Shown: in pieces, positions 52,482 through 59,311 of the stretch
Layout of the letters: each line of letters starts with the position of its first letter
Numbering within the stretch: position 1 is the stretch's first letter
Assembly (NCBI GenBank): GCA_004213515.1
Contig: SHAK01000012.1
Location: 1 to 59,311, forward strand
Origin: Limisphaerales bacterium
GTDB lineage: Bacteria; Verrucomicrobiota; Verrucomicrobiia; Limisphaerales; UBA1096
Length of the DNA stretch: 59,311 nt
Direction: 5' to 3'
Translations under genes and position numbers: made by a program
The notes under the pieces: generated by a model
Told to the model about the DNA's origin: nothing
What the model saw: only the letters and a program-made list of their open reading frames with translations
Databases searched by the model: none

Positions 52482-53801
52482 TTAATTTGCGATGCGATAG
52501 AGGTGAGACTTCGTTCGGAGAATGAATGTCTGTTTGTGAACTGCTGGAGAAGCCATAAATCCATCATCTAGTTTGTTAATGGCTAGCACATGATATTCTG
52601 GTTTTGCTGCGACCACTGTAGTTTTGCCTTCTTCGCTAAAGAAGAAAATGCGCTTTCCATCCGTGACGGGAGAAGCGGAATAGTTGCCGCCTATGCGCTC
52701 ACTCCATAAAACTTTGCCAGACTTTGCTTCTACGCATGAGGCTACTCCGCCGTCGGCAATCATGTAAATGTGCTCCTTTATCAACAAGATAGAAGGCTTG
52801 TTACCAACGCTTCGCTTCAGTCTCCATTTAATATGTGTTTTAGCAGCTTCTCCCCTTGCTCCTGGATCGACCGCAAGTAGTTGTCCCTTGGCAAAACCAG
52901 TAGGATAAAAAACCAACCCTTGTCCGTAAACAGGGCGTGTGCTTGCTGAATGTTGGGCCCTCTCCGTGATTCGCCAGATTTCCCTTCCACTGAGTGGGTC
53001 GTATGAATAGCAAGCCATTGCTCCAATGCTAATTAATTGTGTAATGCCTCCATGTTTGATGATATGCGGCGTAGAGTACCCCTTTCGTACATCTCCATCA
53101 CGAAAAGGTTTGCCGTCAGCTCCGAGATCCTGGAAATCAACGCTTCTATTCGTCTTCCAGATTGTTTTGCCTGTCCGTTTATCGAGAGCAGCAACATACT
53201 GAAAATCTGCGCCATCAAAAGTTAGTATTAAAAGATTTTTGTAAAGAATTGGAGATGAGCCCGAGCCTCGAAAGTGATCACATACAAAATCATCTCGGGT
53301 CCAAAGCACTTTTTTCGTTTTGGTATTTAGGCAGGCAGTTCCAGCAGATCCCCAAGTAAGATACACATAGCTGCCTTCAATAATAGGCGTTGGAGAGGCG
53401 TATGTGTTAAATTTATGAGCGTACTGTGGCTTGTCAACGTGAAACAACTGCTTTGTAAAACCGAGTTTTCCGCTCTTTGCATCTATAGAAATTACTGAAA
53501 GTTCATGACCTTTTTCGTCAGCGTTAGTTAGCCACAAAGTATCACCAGAAACCACCGGAGAAGACCAAGCTCGGCCAGGTAAAGCTATTTTCCAGTCTAT
53601 ATTTTTTGATTCGTTCCATTCGGCTGGCAATTTGCCTCCATTTGGAATGAACCCTGTTCCGAGTGGGCCACGAAATTGGGACCAATCAGCCTGCACAGTC
53701 ATTAACTTAGCAAAGACTAATCCAATATAAACTATGCGTTTAATCTTTCCAAAAGACCAAACAGCTATATTGGATATTAACATGAAATACTTATAATGCA
53801 T
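52482..53801 (-). CDS. Secreted PQQ-type beta-propeller protein
   Basis: The 439-residue protein has a hydrophobic export segment at about 22-38 and a mature start near ADWSQFRGPLGTGF, matching the N-terminus of the propeller at 30208-31473. Blades include LSVISIDAKSGKLGFTKQLF, TACLNTKTKKVLWTRDDF, VAALDKRTGKTIWKTNRS and SCVEAKSGKVLWSERIGG. The signal region is longer than usual; a later in-frame Met (MLISN or further) may be the true start. No catalytic residues are seen. The gene stands alone on the minus strand, 71 nt from the Nudix gene. Confidence 0.87.
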   Translation of the reverse strand: MHYKYFMLISNIAVWSFGKIKRIVYIGLVFAKLMTVQADWSQFRGPLGTGFIPNGGKLPAEWNESKNIDWKIALPGRAWSSPVVSGDTLWLTNADEKGHELSVISIDAKSGKLGFTKQLFHVDKPQYAHKFNTYASPTPIIEGSYVYLTWGSAGTACLNTKTKKVLWTRDDFVCDHFRGSGSSPILYKNLLILTFDGADFQYVAALDKRTGKTIWKTNRSVDFQDLGADGKPFRDGDVRKGYSTPHIIKHGGITQLISIGAMACYSYDPLSGREIWRITERAQHSASTRPVYGQGLVFYPTGFAKGQLLAVDPGARGEAAKTHIKWRLKRSVGNKPSILLIKEHIYMIADGGVASCVEAKSGKVLWSERIGGNYSASPVTDGKRIFFFSEEGKTTVVAAKPEYHVLAINKLDDGFMASPAVHKQTFILRTKSHLYRIAN

Positions 53802-53872
53802 TTTATTATTTCTTATTAAAAATTTTTATTACTCACGCATGCTAATTCGAGACTCGCAAGTAAAAACAAAAG

Positions 53873-54373
53873 TTAATTCTTTTTAAGAAGTTGCCATATG
53901 AGGACGAATGCAGGAGCAAAATCCTTTGGGGATGCTGCAATCCAATCGTCAATTTGACTTATTGAAAACCAGCCGCCATCAGAGATTTCTTCAGGGTCTA
54001 GCTGAAATGGACCTTCATGAAATAATTTATAAACCCACACAAACTCCTGACCAGTCTCCACGCAGGCATCAATCTTAAACAAGCGCTCTGGAGGTTGTTT
54101 AAGTTTAAGGCCCAATTCCTCCCTAGGTTCACGAAGAATACAACTGTCGTAATCCTCTCCAGAATCAAGATGTCCAGAGGCTGATGAGTCCCAAGTATCT
54201 GGAAAGCAGTCTTTTTTGATAGAGCGTTTTTGTAGAAAGAGTTCCCCTATCGAATTGTATACTAATAAATGAATTGCACGATGCCTCAAGCCCATCCGAT
54301 GAACTTCGCTGCGTGTTTGCTGCCCAATAACTTCATCACACTCGTTTACAACATCAAAAATTTCTTCAGTCAT
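53873..54373 (-). CDS. Nudix hydrolase, Idi/YfcD-like
   Basis: The 166-residue protein carries a full Nudix box from G67: GHLDSGEDYDSCILREPREE ending ELGL, which fits GX5EX7REUXEEXGU except that P83 stands at the usual hydrophobic position. FDVVNECDEVIGQQTRSEVHRMGLRHRAIHLLVYN-like N-terminal features (EVIGQ, GLRHRAIHLLVY) are those of the isopentenyl-diphosphate-isomerase/YfcD branch of Nudix proteins. The catalytic cysteine context of true Idi is not clear, so I call it only a Nudix hydrolase. It overlaps ksgA by 8 nt and is the last gene of its operon. Confidence 0.85.
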   Translation of the reverse strand: MTEEIFDVVNECDEVIGQQTRSEVHRMGLRHRAIHLLVYNSIGELFLQKRSIKKDCFPDTWDSSASGHLDSGEDYDSCILREPREELGLKLKQPPERLFKIDACVETGQEFVWVYKLFHEGPFQLDPEEISDGGWFSISQIDDWIAASPKDFAPAFVLIWQLLKKN

Positions 54374-55205
54374 CTTGTTTTGTTTGATGTAGATATTTAG
54401 TCATTTCAATAAATTGTTCTAGGGATACTTTTTCTCCTCGAATTTTTTCGTCTAGTCTGAGCTTCTCAAAAATTGCTAAAACTTCTTCTTTAGGCCAGTC
54501 GTGCTTGAGTAGTTTCATAAGTTTTTTTCGTCTTTCAGAAAAGCCTCGTTTAATGATTCTTTTAAAGACGACAGTTTCTTCAATTGTAAGCAATTGCCTA
54601 TCTCGCCTAATTAATTGAATGCAGCAGGAATCAACATTTGGTTCAGGGAAAAAACAACCGCGCGGAATTTCAAACGATTGACCAGTTAAGTAATGAAGCC
54701 GGATTAGAAGAGAGAGGACCCCGTATTGCTTTGTGCCTGGCTCTGACATGAGGCGGCGGGCAACTTCAAGTTGAAGTGTCACAACCATTGCGCTTGGGCG
54801 ATGTTCTCCCCATGCCAAATCTATCATGAGAGGAGAAGCAATGGAGTAGGGTAAGTTTGCAACCAGTTTGTAATTAGACCAGTTGAGTTCTGATCTTCGA
54901 ATTAGTTGAAGCGCATCCGCATGCTGAAGTTGAAAATTATTAAAATTTTCAAATTTCTTTTTTAATACATTGATTAATCTCCGGTCTTTCTCGATAGCGG
55001 TCACATGCCCTGCTGCTTTAAGTAGAGGCTCTGTCAAAGGGCCAAGGCCGGGCCCGATTTCAAGTATTTTGTCATTAGGCTCAATTTGGGCTAGATCCAC
55101 TATCTTTTGCAATTGATGTTGATCGTGCAAAAAATTTTGTCCCAGCGATTTAGTGAGTTGTATGTCTTTCTCATGAAGAATGCTTCTGATTTCGGAGAGT
55201 TTCAT
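54366..55205 (-). CDS. ksgA: 16S rRNA dimethyladenosine transferase (KsgA/RsmA)
   Basis: The product has 279 residues from the ATG at 55205. An in-frame ATG at 55235 would add ten residues not usual in the family and lie inside the ORF upstream; KSLGQNFLHDQ at 19-29 is the normal KsgA start region. LEIGPGLGPLT (48-58) binds SAM and NLPYSIASP (117-125) is the N6-adenine motif. It dimethylates A1518 and A1519 of 16S rRNA. The C-terminal RRKKLMKLLKH is basic, as usual. The start is in a 4-nt ATGA overlap with a small ORF upstream; the Nudix gene overlaps downstream. Confidence 0.95.
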   Translation of the reverse strand: MKLSEIRSILHEKDIQLTKSLGQNFLHDQHQLQKIVDLAQIEPNDKILEIGPGLGPLTEPLLKAAGHVTAIEKDRRLINVLKKKFENFNNFQLQHADALQLIRRSELNWSNYKLVANLPYSIASPLMIDLAWGEHRPSAMVVTLQLEVARRLMSEPGTKQYGVLSLLIRLHYLTGQSFEIPRGCFFPEPNVDSCCIQLIRRDRQLLTIEETVVFKRIIKRGFSERRKKLMKLLKHDWPKEEVLAIFEKLRLDEKIRGEKVSLEQFIEMTKYLHQTKQDD

Positions 55206-55414
55206 TGGAAAGCATCTTTCCGTATAAATATGCATTGGGCTTTATCCCTAATGACACTATATGAATCGTTTTTCATTAAAAAATTAGCCTTAATTTGTTC
55301 ATAAGAGGGATACTTGCCCTCGGTCAAAAGACAAAAGGTATTTAGCGGAGAGTGTAAGGCGACTTTGCCGCACATAGTCGTATAGGTTTTTAAAACTAAA
55401 GATGATACGATCAT
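55202..55414 (-). CDS. Possible small gene between the M20 peptidase and ksgA
   Basis: This frame of 70 codons starts with ATG 3 nt after the M20 peptidase stop (55418) and ends in a 4-nt ATGA overlap with the ksgA start, so it fills the gap like an operon gene. The product (MIVSSLVLKTYTTMCGKVAL at the start, IRDKAQCIFIRKDAFQ at the end) has a plausible composition but no recognised family or signal peptide. A short leader peptide or a chance frame are alternatives. Confidence 0.4.
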   Translation of the reverse strand: MIVSSLVLKTYTTMCGKVALHSPLNTFCLLTEGKYPSYEQIKANFLMKNDSYSVIRDKAQCIFIRKDAFQ

Positions 55415-55417
55415 ATA

Positions 55418-56788
55418 TTAAGCTTCGGCAAAATTTTTCCAGAGATGAGCGCTCATTTTGATGCCACGTTTAAATACCTCTAAATCAATTTTTTCGTTTG
55501 GGGAATGGAGATTGTCATCAGGCAGAGCGAGCCCGAGCAGATAAGTGTCAACTTTTAGGATTTGGGCAAAGTGTTCGACGATAGGAATCGATCCCCCCTC
55601 TCTCAATAACACAGGCTCATGACCAAATGCAGACTTGAGAGATTTAAGTGCGGCTTTGGCTAATCCTCCTTTTGGCGAAACGATGTAGGGATCTGCTACG
55701 TGACCAAGCTCTACTTTGATTTTCATTGTTTCAGGGCAAAGCTTCTTAATATGCTGCGCTACTATTCGAAGGATTTTAGCGGCGTTCTGATTTGGAACCA
55801 AGCGCATGGTTATCTTTGCACTAGCGTAACTTGGAACAATCGTTTTACTTCCTTCTCCCTGGTATCCACTCGTGAGTCCATTAATTTCAAATGTTGGACG
55901 AGCAGCACGATGTTCGTTCGGAGTAAATCCTTTTTCACCAAAAAGTGATTTAACACCCAGCAGCTTTTTGAAGTTCCTTTCGTTGAATGGGATTCGGGCC
56001 ATTTGTTTTCTTTCGTAGGCGCTAAGTTTAATAACATCATTATAGAAACCAGGAACCGTAATGCGTCCGTTTTTGTCTATCATTTTTGCAAGGAGCTTAC
56101 TCAATGCAATTGCTGGGTTTTCGATTGCCCCCCCGTAAATGCCGGAATGTAAATCTCGATTCGGGCCTTCGATTCGGACCTCAAGAGCGGCTACTCCACG
56201 AAGTGCATATGTTAGTGCCGGGTGCTTGAGGTCTGGCATACCTGTATCTGAGACGACAACCCCTTCACATTTTAATTCGCGCTTATTCTTTTTGAGAAAG
56301 CTTACTAATGCTTCGCCCCCAACTTCTTCCTCACCTTCAATCAGAAAAGTTAAATCACATGGCAATTCTGTATTTGTCTTCAGATAAGCTTCAACTGCTT
56401 TGAGATGTGCGAAGTGCTGCCCTTTATTATCGCTAGCTCCACGTGCGAAAAGATTGCCCTTACGAACCTCTGGAGCAAAAGGCGATGATGTCCATAGTTC
56501 AAGTGGTTCGGGTGGTTGAACATCGTAGTGTCCGTAAACGAGAAAGTGAGGCTTGCTTCCATTGGTTTTTTGTTTGGTTGTTAGTGTAACAATCGGGTGC
56601 CCCGAGGTTTTGTGTACTTTAGTTTTTAGTCCGATCGATCTTCCGTGACTTGCTAGCCATTGAGCACAGTTTGTCATATCAATCTTGTGCTTGCTTTGGG
56701 CAGAGACACTTGGGAAACGGAGGTACTCAATTAGTTCTTCTACGAATTTTTGATTGTTAGTTTCTAGGTAGTCCGAGATCTGTTTCAT
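55418..56788 (-). CDS. M20-family dipeptidase/metallopeptidase
   Basis: The 456-residue cytoplasmic protein shows the M20 zinc ligands: H87 and D89 in LVYGHYDVQPPEPLELW, D120 in FARGASDNKGQ, E153/E154 in IEGEEEVGG and D181 in VVSDTGMP. The dimerisation domain and final LREGGSIPIVEHFAQIL with H are also present. It is the CNDP-like dipeptidase branch, hydrolysing short peptides with two zinc or manganese ions. It is the first gene of a minus-strand operon with a small ORF, ksgA and the Nudix gene. The link to ksgA is probably only co-transcription. Confidence 0.93.
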   Translation of the reverse strand: MKQISDYLETNNQKFVEELIEYLRFPSVSAQSKHKIDMTNCAQWLASHGRSIGLKTKVHKTSGHPIVTLTTKQKTNGSKPHFLVYGHYDVQPPEPLELWTSSPFAPEVRKGNLFARGASDNKGQHFAHLKAVEAYLKTNTELPCDLTFLIEGEEEVGGEALVSFLKKNKRELKCEGVVVSDTGMPDLKHPALTYALRGVAALEVRIEGPNRDLHSGIYGGAIENPAIALSKLLAKMIDKNGRITVPGFYNDVIKLSAYERKQMARIPFNERNFKKLLGVKSLFGEKGFTPNEHRAARPTFEINGLTSGYQGEGSKTIVPSYASAKITMRLVPNQNAAKILRIVAQHIKKLCPETMKIKVELGHVADPYIVSPKGGLAKAALKSLKSAFGHEPVLLREGGSIPIVEHFAQILKVDTYLLGLALPDDNLHSPNEKIDLEVFKRGIKMSAHLWKNFAEA

Positions 56789-57032
56789 TAAACTTTAGTT
56801 TTCTTTTTAGCCTTTTTTGAAAAACTAGGGCTAGTAGTTTGATTAAATTGGAGCTGGTAGCCTTGTATTTTTAAGTCCAATTTACTAACGGGCTTCAATT
56901 TAGTTCGAGACAAGCAGTTGGCCAAGCGAGAACCGGTTTAGACTTTTTTCATGACAGGGATTGAAACTTACTGCACGTTTGGGGCGTAGTATTAAAGCCT
57001 AGTCTAATTTTGACTGCCTTTTGCTGAGATAA

Positions 57033-58805
57033 ATGAAAAAACTACTTTTTAGTAGCCTAATAGCTTTTTCTTTAATGCAGGCTATTTTTGCGGCCCCGGC
57101 GCTGCAGGATCTGTTGCCTGCTGAAACTGTCTTTTTAGCCGCGTTCCCTGATTATGCTTCAGCAGATAGGAATTTAAAATCTGGAGTAATAGGTGGGCTT
57201 TGGAATAGCGCCGAGATGAAATCATTTCGGGTAAAAATAGAAAAGGGGTTTGAGGATGATATATTAGGCAATATCAAAGAGAGGTTCGGGCTCGAAATTA
57301 AAGAATTTGAAGAGATCGCAAATGGCCCCGTGGCGTTTGCAATAGTGCAAGGAAAGAGCCCCGAGGCAGAGCCAGGATTTCTAGTATTAATCGATGCAGG
57401 AAAAAAAACTTTTACTTTAAGTCGGACAATTTCTCGACTTGAAAGGAATTGGAAAAAGAATGGTCGCAAGGTTAGCCGGACTTCAGTAGGGGGGAAAAAA
57501 TTTATTTCATTGATTGGATCTAGTGGGAAACAGGTGCTTCATTTGGGCAGGGAAAAGGGATTGTTTTTAGCAGGAAATGACAAGGACATACTTGAAGATC
57601 TGATAGAAAGAAATAGCGGTAAGGGAATGGGTTCGCTTTCTACTAATCCCACATTCGCATCCGACAAAGCCATGGTGCTTGAAGGTGCCGATTTGTTTGT
57701 TTGGGTTGATTTTAGTCAAGTCCTCCCTCAGATAATTAGCAACGCGCCGAATGGCGCTGATTTGGGGTTGAACATTCAGGATATTTTAAACTCTTTAGGT
57801 CTTGATGGCTTTAAATCCATGGCGGCTGTTTTTAAAGAGCAAAATGATGGTGCTCATTTTGATTTTTTTATTGGTTTACCGGAACAAAAAAGAACAGGGT
57901 TTCTTGGGTTATTGGAGATGAAGCGGATAGATAGCGCTCCCACTGAATTCGTGCCAACTAACACCCAATCTTTTCAACGTTGGAGAATAGATATTGCAGC
58001 TACTTGGAGGAATCTTGAAAAACTACTAAATGATATGGCTCCAGATATTGGAAGTATGGTAGAATTTACAGTTAATTTGTTAGGTAAGGATAAAGATCAA
58101 GACTTTAACTTTAAAAAAAGTTTTTTCAATAATCTTGGTGACGATATGATTCTTTATCAATTGGAAGGTGAGATAATAAATCAAGATACTTCAGGGGTTA
58201 GCCCCCTTTTAGGATTAGTTAGTAGTCCTAATCCCAATGAGTTAATCAAGGCGATTGGAGCAATCCCTGGAATTCTTCCCCCTCCTCTAAACGAAGCAAC
58301 AATGTTGCCGCGAAGATTAGGGGACCACTCGATTTACAGTTTTGATTTTGTTTTGGATCCTGATGCTGAAGTTGATTCGAGATCAGAAATTCTTTTTGCG
58401 GCTAAAGATGGTTATCTCGTTTGGTCAACTAATTCTAAGTTGCTTCAGTTGCACTTAGATGGTTCAGCGATTGGTTCTTTGAGTGCTCGCACGGGTTTGG
58501 TTAAAGCTGCGGAACAAGTTGGCGGAACAAAATCGGGATTATTTGGTTATTTAGATGGTAAGTCATCGATTCAACATATCGCGAGATGGATAAGTGAAAC
58601 CGGAATACTCGAAGAAGTTTTTAATGGATTTATGGATGATATCGGCGAATTAAGTGCCAGTGATTGGATTGATTGTTCATTGCTTCCTTCGGGTAAAGAA
58701 ATGGGTAACATTTTTGATTTTGCTGTTTTTGGTATAGAGCGGAAACAGCAAGGAATTATTCTAAAATCTTTTTCTCCTACTCCTACTTCGAGTAAGCGCC
58801 CTTAA
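57033..58805 (+). CDS. Large secreted protein of unknown function (DUF3352-like)
   Basis: The 590-residue protein has a signal peptide (MKKLLFSSLIAFSLMQAIFA, cleavage near AAP). The body has LLPAETVFLAAFPDYASADR near its start, GPVAFAIVQGK at about 105 and several IDAGKK, FVWVDFSQV, DGYLVWSTNSKLL segments, which resemble DUF3352-type periplasmic proteins built of repeated alpha/beta units. No catalytic motif or lipobox is visible. The region upstream (56789-57032) has no clear promoter. Its 3' end overlaps the convergent HEAT-like gene by 23 nt (58783-58805). The function is not proposed. Confidence 0.6.
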   Translation: MKKLLFSSLIAFSLMQAIFAAPALQDLLPAETVFLAAFPDYASADRNLKSGVIGGLWNSAEMKSFRVKIEKGFEDDILGNIKERFGLEIKEFEEIANGPVAFAIVQGKSPEAEPGFLVLIDAGKKTFTLSRTISRLERNWKKNGRKVSRTSVGGKKFISLIGSSGKQVLHLGREKGLFLAGNDKDILEDLIERNSGKGMGSLSTNPTFASDKAMVLEGADLFVWVDFSQVLPQIISNAPNGADLGLNIQDILNSLGLDGFKSMAAVFKEQNDGAHFDFFIGLPEQKRTGFLGLLEMKRIDSAPTEFVPTNTQSFQRWRIDIAATWRNLEKLLNDMAPDIGSMVEFTVNLLGKDKDQDFNFKKSFFNNLGDDMILYQLEGEIINQDTSGVSPLLGLVSSPNPNELIKAIGAIPGILPPPLNEATMLPRRLGDHSIYSFDFVLDPDAEVDSRSEILFAAKDGYLVWSTNSKLLQLHLDGSAIGSLSARTGLVKAAEQVGGTKSGLFGYLDGKSSIQHIARWISETGILEEVFNGFMDDIGELSASDWIDCSLLPSGKEMGNIFDFAVFGIERKQQGIILKSFSPTPTSSKRP

Positions 58806-59311
58806 AAGCATCAATTTTTTTTAGTGCGGCTTGAAGTGTTTTTGGATCTGCCTTCAAAGTTTTAGTCCGTAGTTTATCCAACTTTCTAGCATAAGCATTG
58901 CCAGGCTTTGCCGCCACGCCCATCAGGATGATCGCGGCCTCGCAAGATCGAGGGGTCCCATCAAATATGGCATTTGATAAGGATGTGTAAATTTCATCCG
59001 CGTGTCCCCAGACATTTTGTAATGCAATAAGAATCTCTTTTTCATTTTTGTGTCCCAGTTGAATGCGGGATTTTAAATCAGTCCAAAGCTCATGTTCCGC
59101 TGGAAACAATCGTGAAAGGATATTGAGGCCGGCTAAGCGAAGTTCATAGCGATCACTAACAGCCAGTTGAATTACAGATGGCGCTGCTTTTATACCCATT
59201 GTTGAGAGGGCAGCAATGGCTGCGTTTGCTTCATTACTTCCTGTTTTGATTTCGATTATTTTTACTAGTTCAGGTGCAGCGGCTACAGCATCTTGCTTCA
59301 TGTTTCTCAGA
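58783..59311 (-). CDS. HEAT-repeat-like protein, partial (5' end outside the window)
   Basis: The frame is open to the right edge of the window; a Met at 59301 is probably internal. The visible 172 residues or more form helix pairs such as NAAIAALSTMGIKAAPSVIQL, YELRLAGLNILSRLFPAE-type (LRLAGLNILSRL) and AAIILMGVAAKPGNAY, like HEAT repeats of scaffold proteins. The N-terminal part, which often carries another domain in Verrucomicrobia, is not seen. It ends convergently inside the 3' end of the gene at 57033-58805. Confidence 0.6.
   Translation of the reverse strand, partial: LRNMKQDAVAAAPELVKIIEIKTGSNEANAAIAALSTMGIKAAPSVIQLAVSDRYELRLAGLNILSRLFPAEHELWTDLKSRIQLGHKNEKEILIALQNVWGHADEIYTSLSNAIFDGTPRSCEAAIILMGVAAKPGNAYARKLDKLRTKTLKADPKTLQAALKKIDAFKGAYSK

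Noticed and set aside
56955-56985. GGGATTGAAAC, like the end of a CRISPR repeat
   Set aside because: Only one copy is present, with no repeat at regular spacing and no cas genes nearby.

Overview
The window looks like a chromosomal segment of a Verrucomicrobiota bacterium (PVC superphylum), moderately AT-rich and gene-dense. The main evidence is protein content: secreted DUF1501, DUF1552, PSCyt1/DUF1549/DUF1553 and DUF1587/1592/1588/1585 proteins, several PQQ-type beta-propellers, formylglycine sulfatases, and a 51-residue small basic protein (40264-40419) typical of Verrucomicrobia and Chlamydiae. No rRNA, tRNA, CRISPR array, transposase, integrase or phage gene was seen. Core genes (purS, purQ, panE-type reductase, HU, pdxA, trmB, Rsu-type pseudouridine synthase, folD, rpmB, ksgA, Nudix, M20 peptidase) are mixed with lineage-specific secreted proteins.

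Region by region. 15-6070 (+) reads as one operon: a secreted beta-propeller, a DUF3311 protein, a sodium/solute symporter, a stand-alone adenylate-forming enzyme and an aldehyde-dehydrogenase-fold reductase. Together they suggest uptake of a carboxylate and its reduction to an aldehyde by a split, LuxE/LuxC-like system. 6097-14112 holds a beta-CASP nuclease, purS-purQ with a terminator, a PAP2 membrane protein, two sulfatases, a ketopantoate-reductase-like gene and HU. 14357-26590 (all -) holds two DUF1552/DUF1592 pairs in opposite gene order, a secreted HEFGH metallopeptidase, pdxA and a third sulfatase. 26591-28811 is a looser stretch with structured or decayed DNA around a CE15-type glucuronoyl esterase. 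28812-32113 has an FG-GAP protein, a beta-propeller and trmB.

32110-39139 (-) is a tight four-gene operon with every junction overlapping: a 1040-residue membrane/coiled-coil protein of DUF4175 type, a secreted squalene-cyclase-fold protein, and two tandem paralogues, the last carrying a LysM domain. I consider this and the carboxylate-reductase operon the best candidates for undescribed systems. 39222-43842 has a secreted alpha/beta hydrolase, the small basic protein, the pseudouridine synthase, an SH3-domain protein, folD and a DUF6941-like protein. 43872-51712 (-) has a DUF1501 / PSCyt1-DUF1549-DUF1553 / DUF1501 trio and a two-domain secreted hydrolase. 52151-59311 has rpmB with a clear terminator, another beta-propeller, the Nudix / ksgA / small ORF / M20 peptidase operon, a large secreted protein of unknown function and a truncated HEAT-like gene at the right edge.

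The secreted sulfatases, CE15 and other esterases, beta-propellers and DUF1501/PSCyt proteins point to a heterotroph that degrades sulfated or esterified polysaccharides. All functional calls were made by reading translations and motifs by eye; none was checked against a database.
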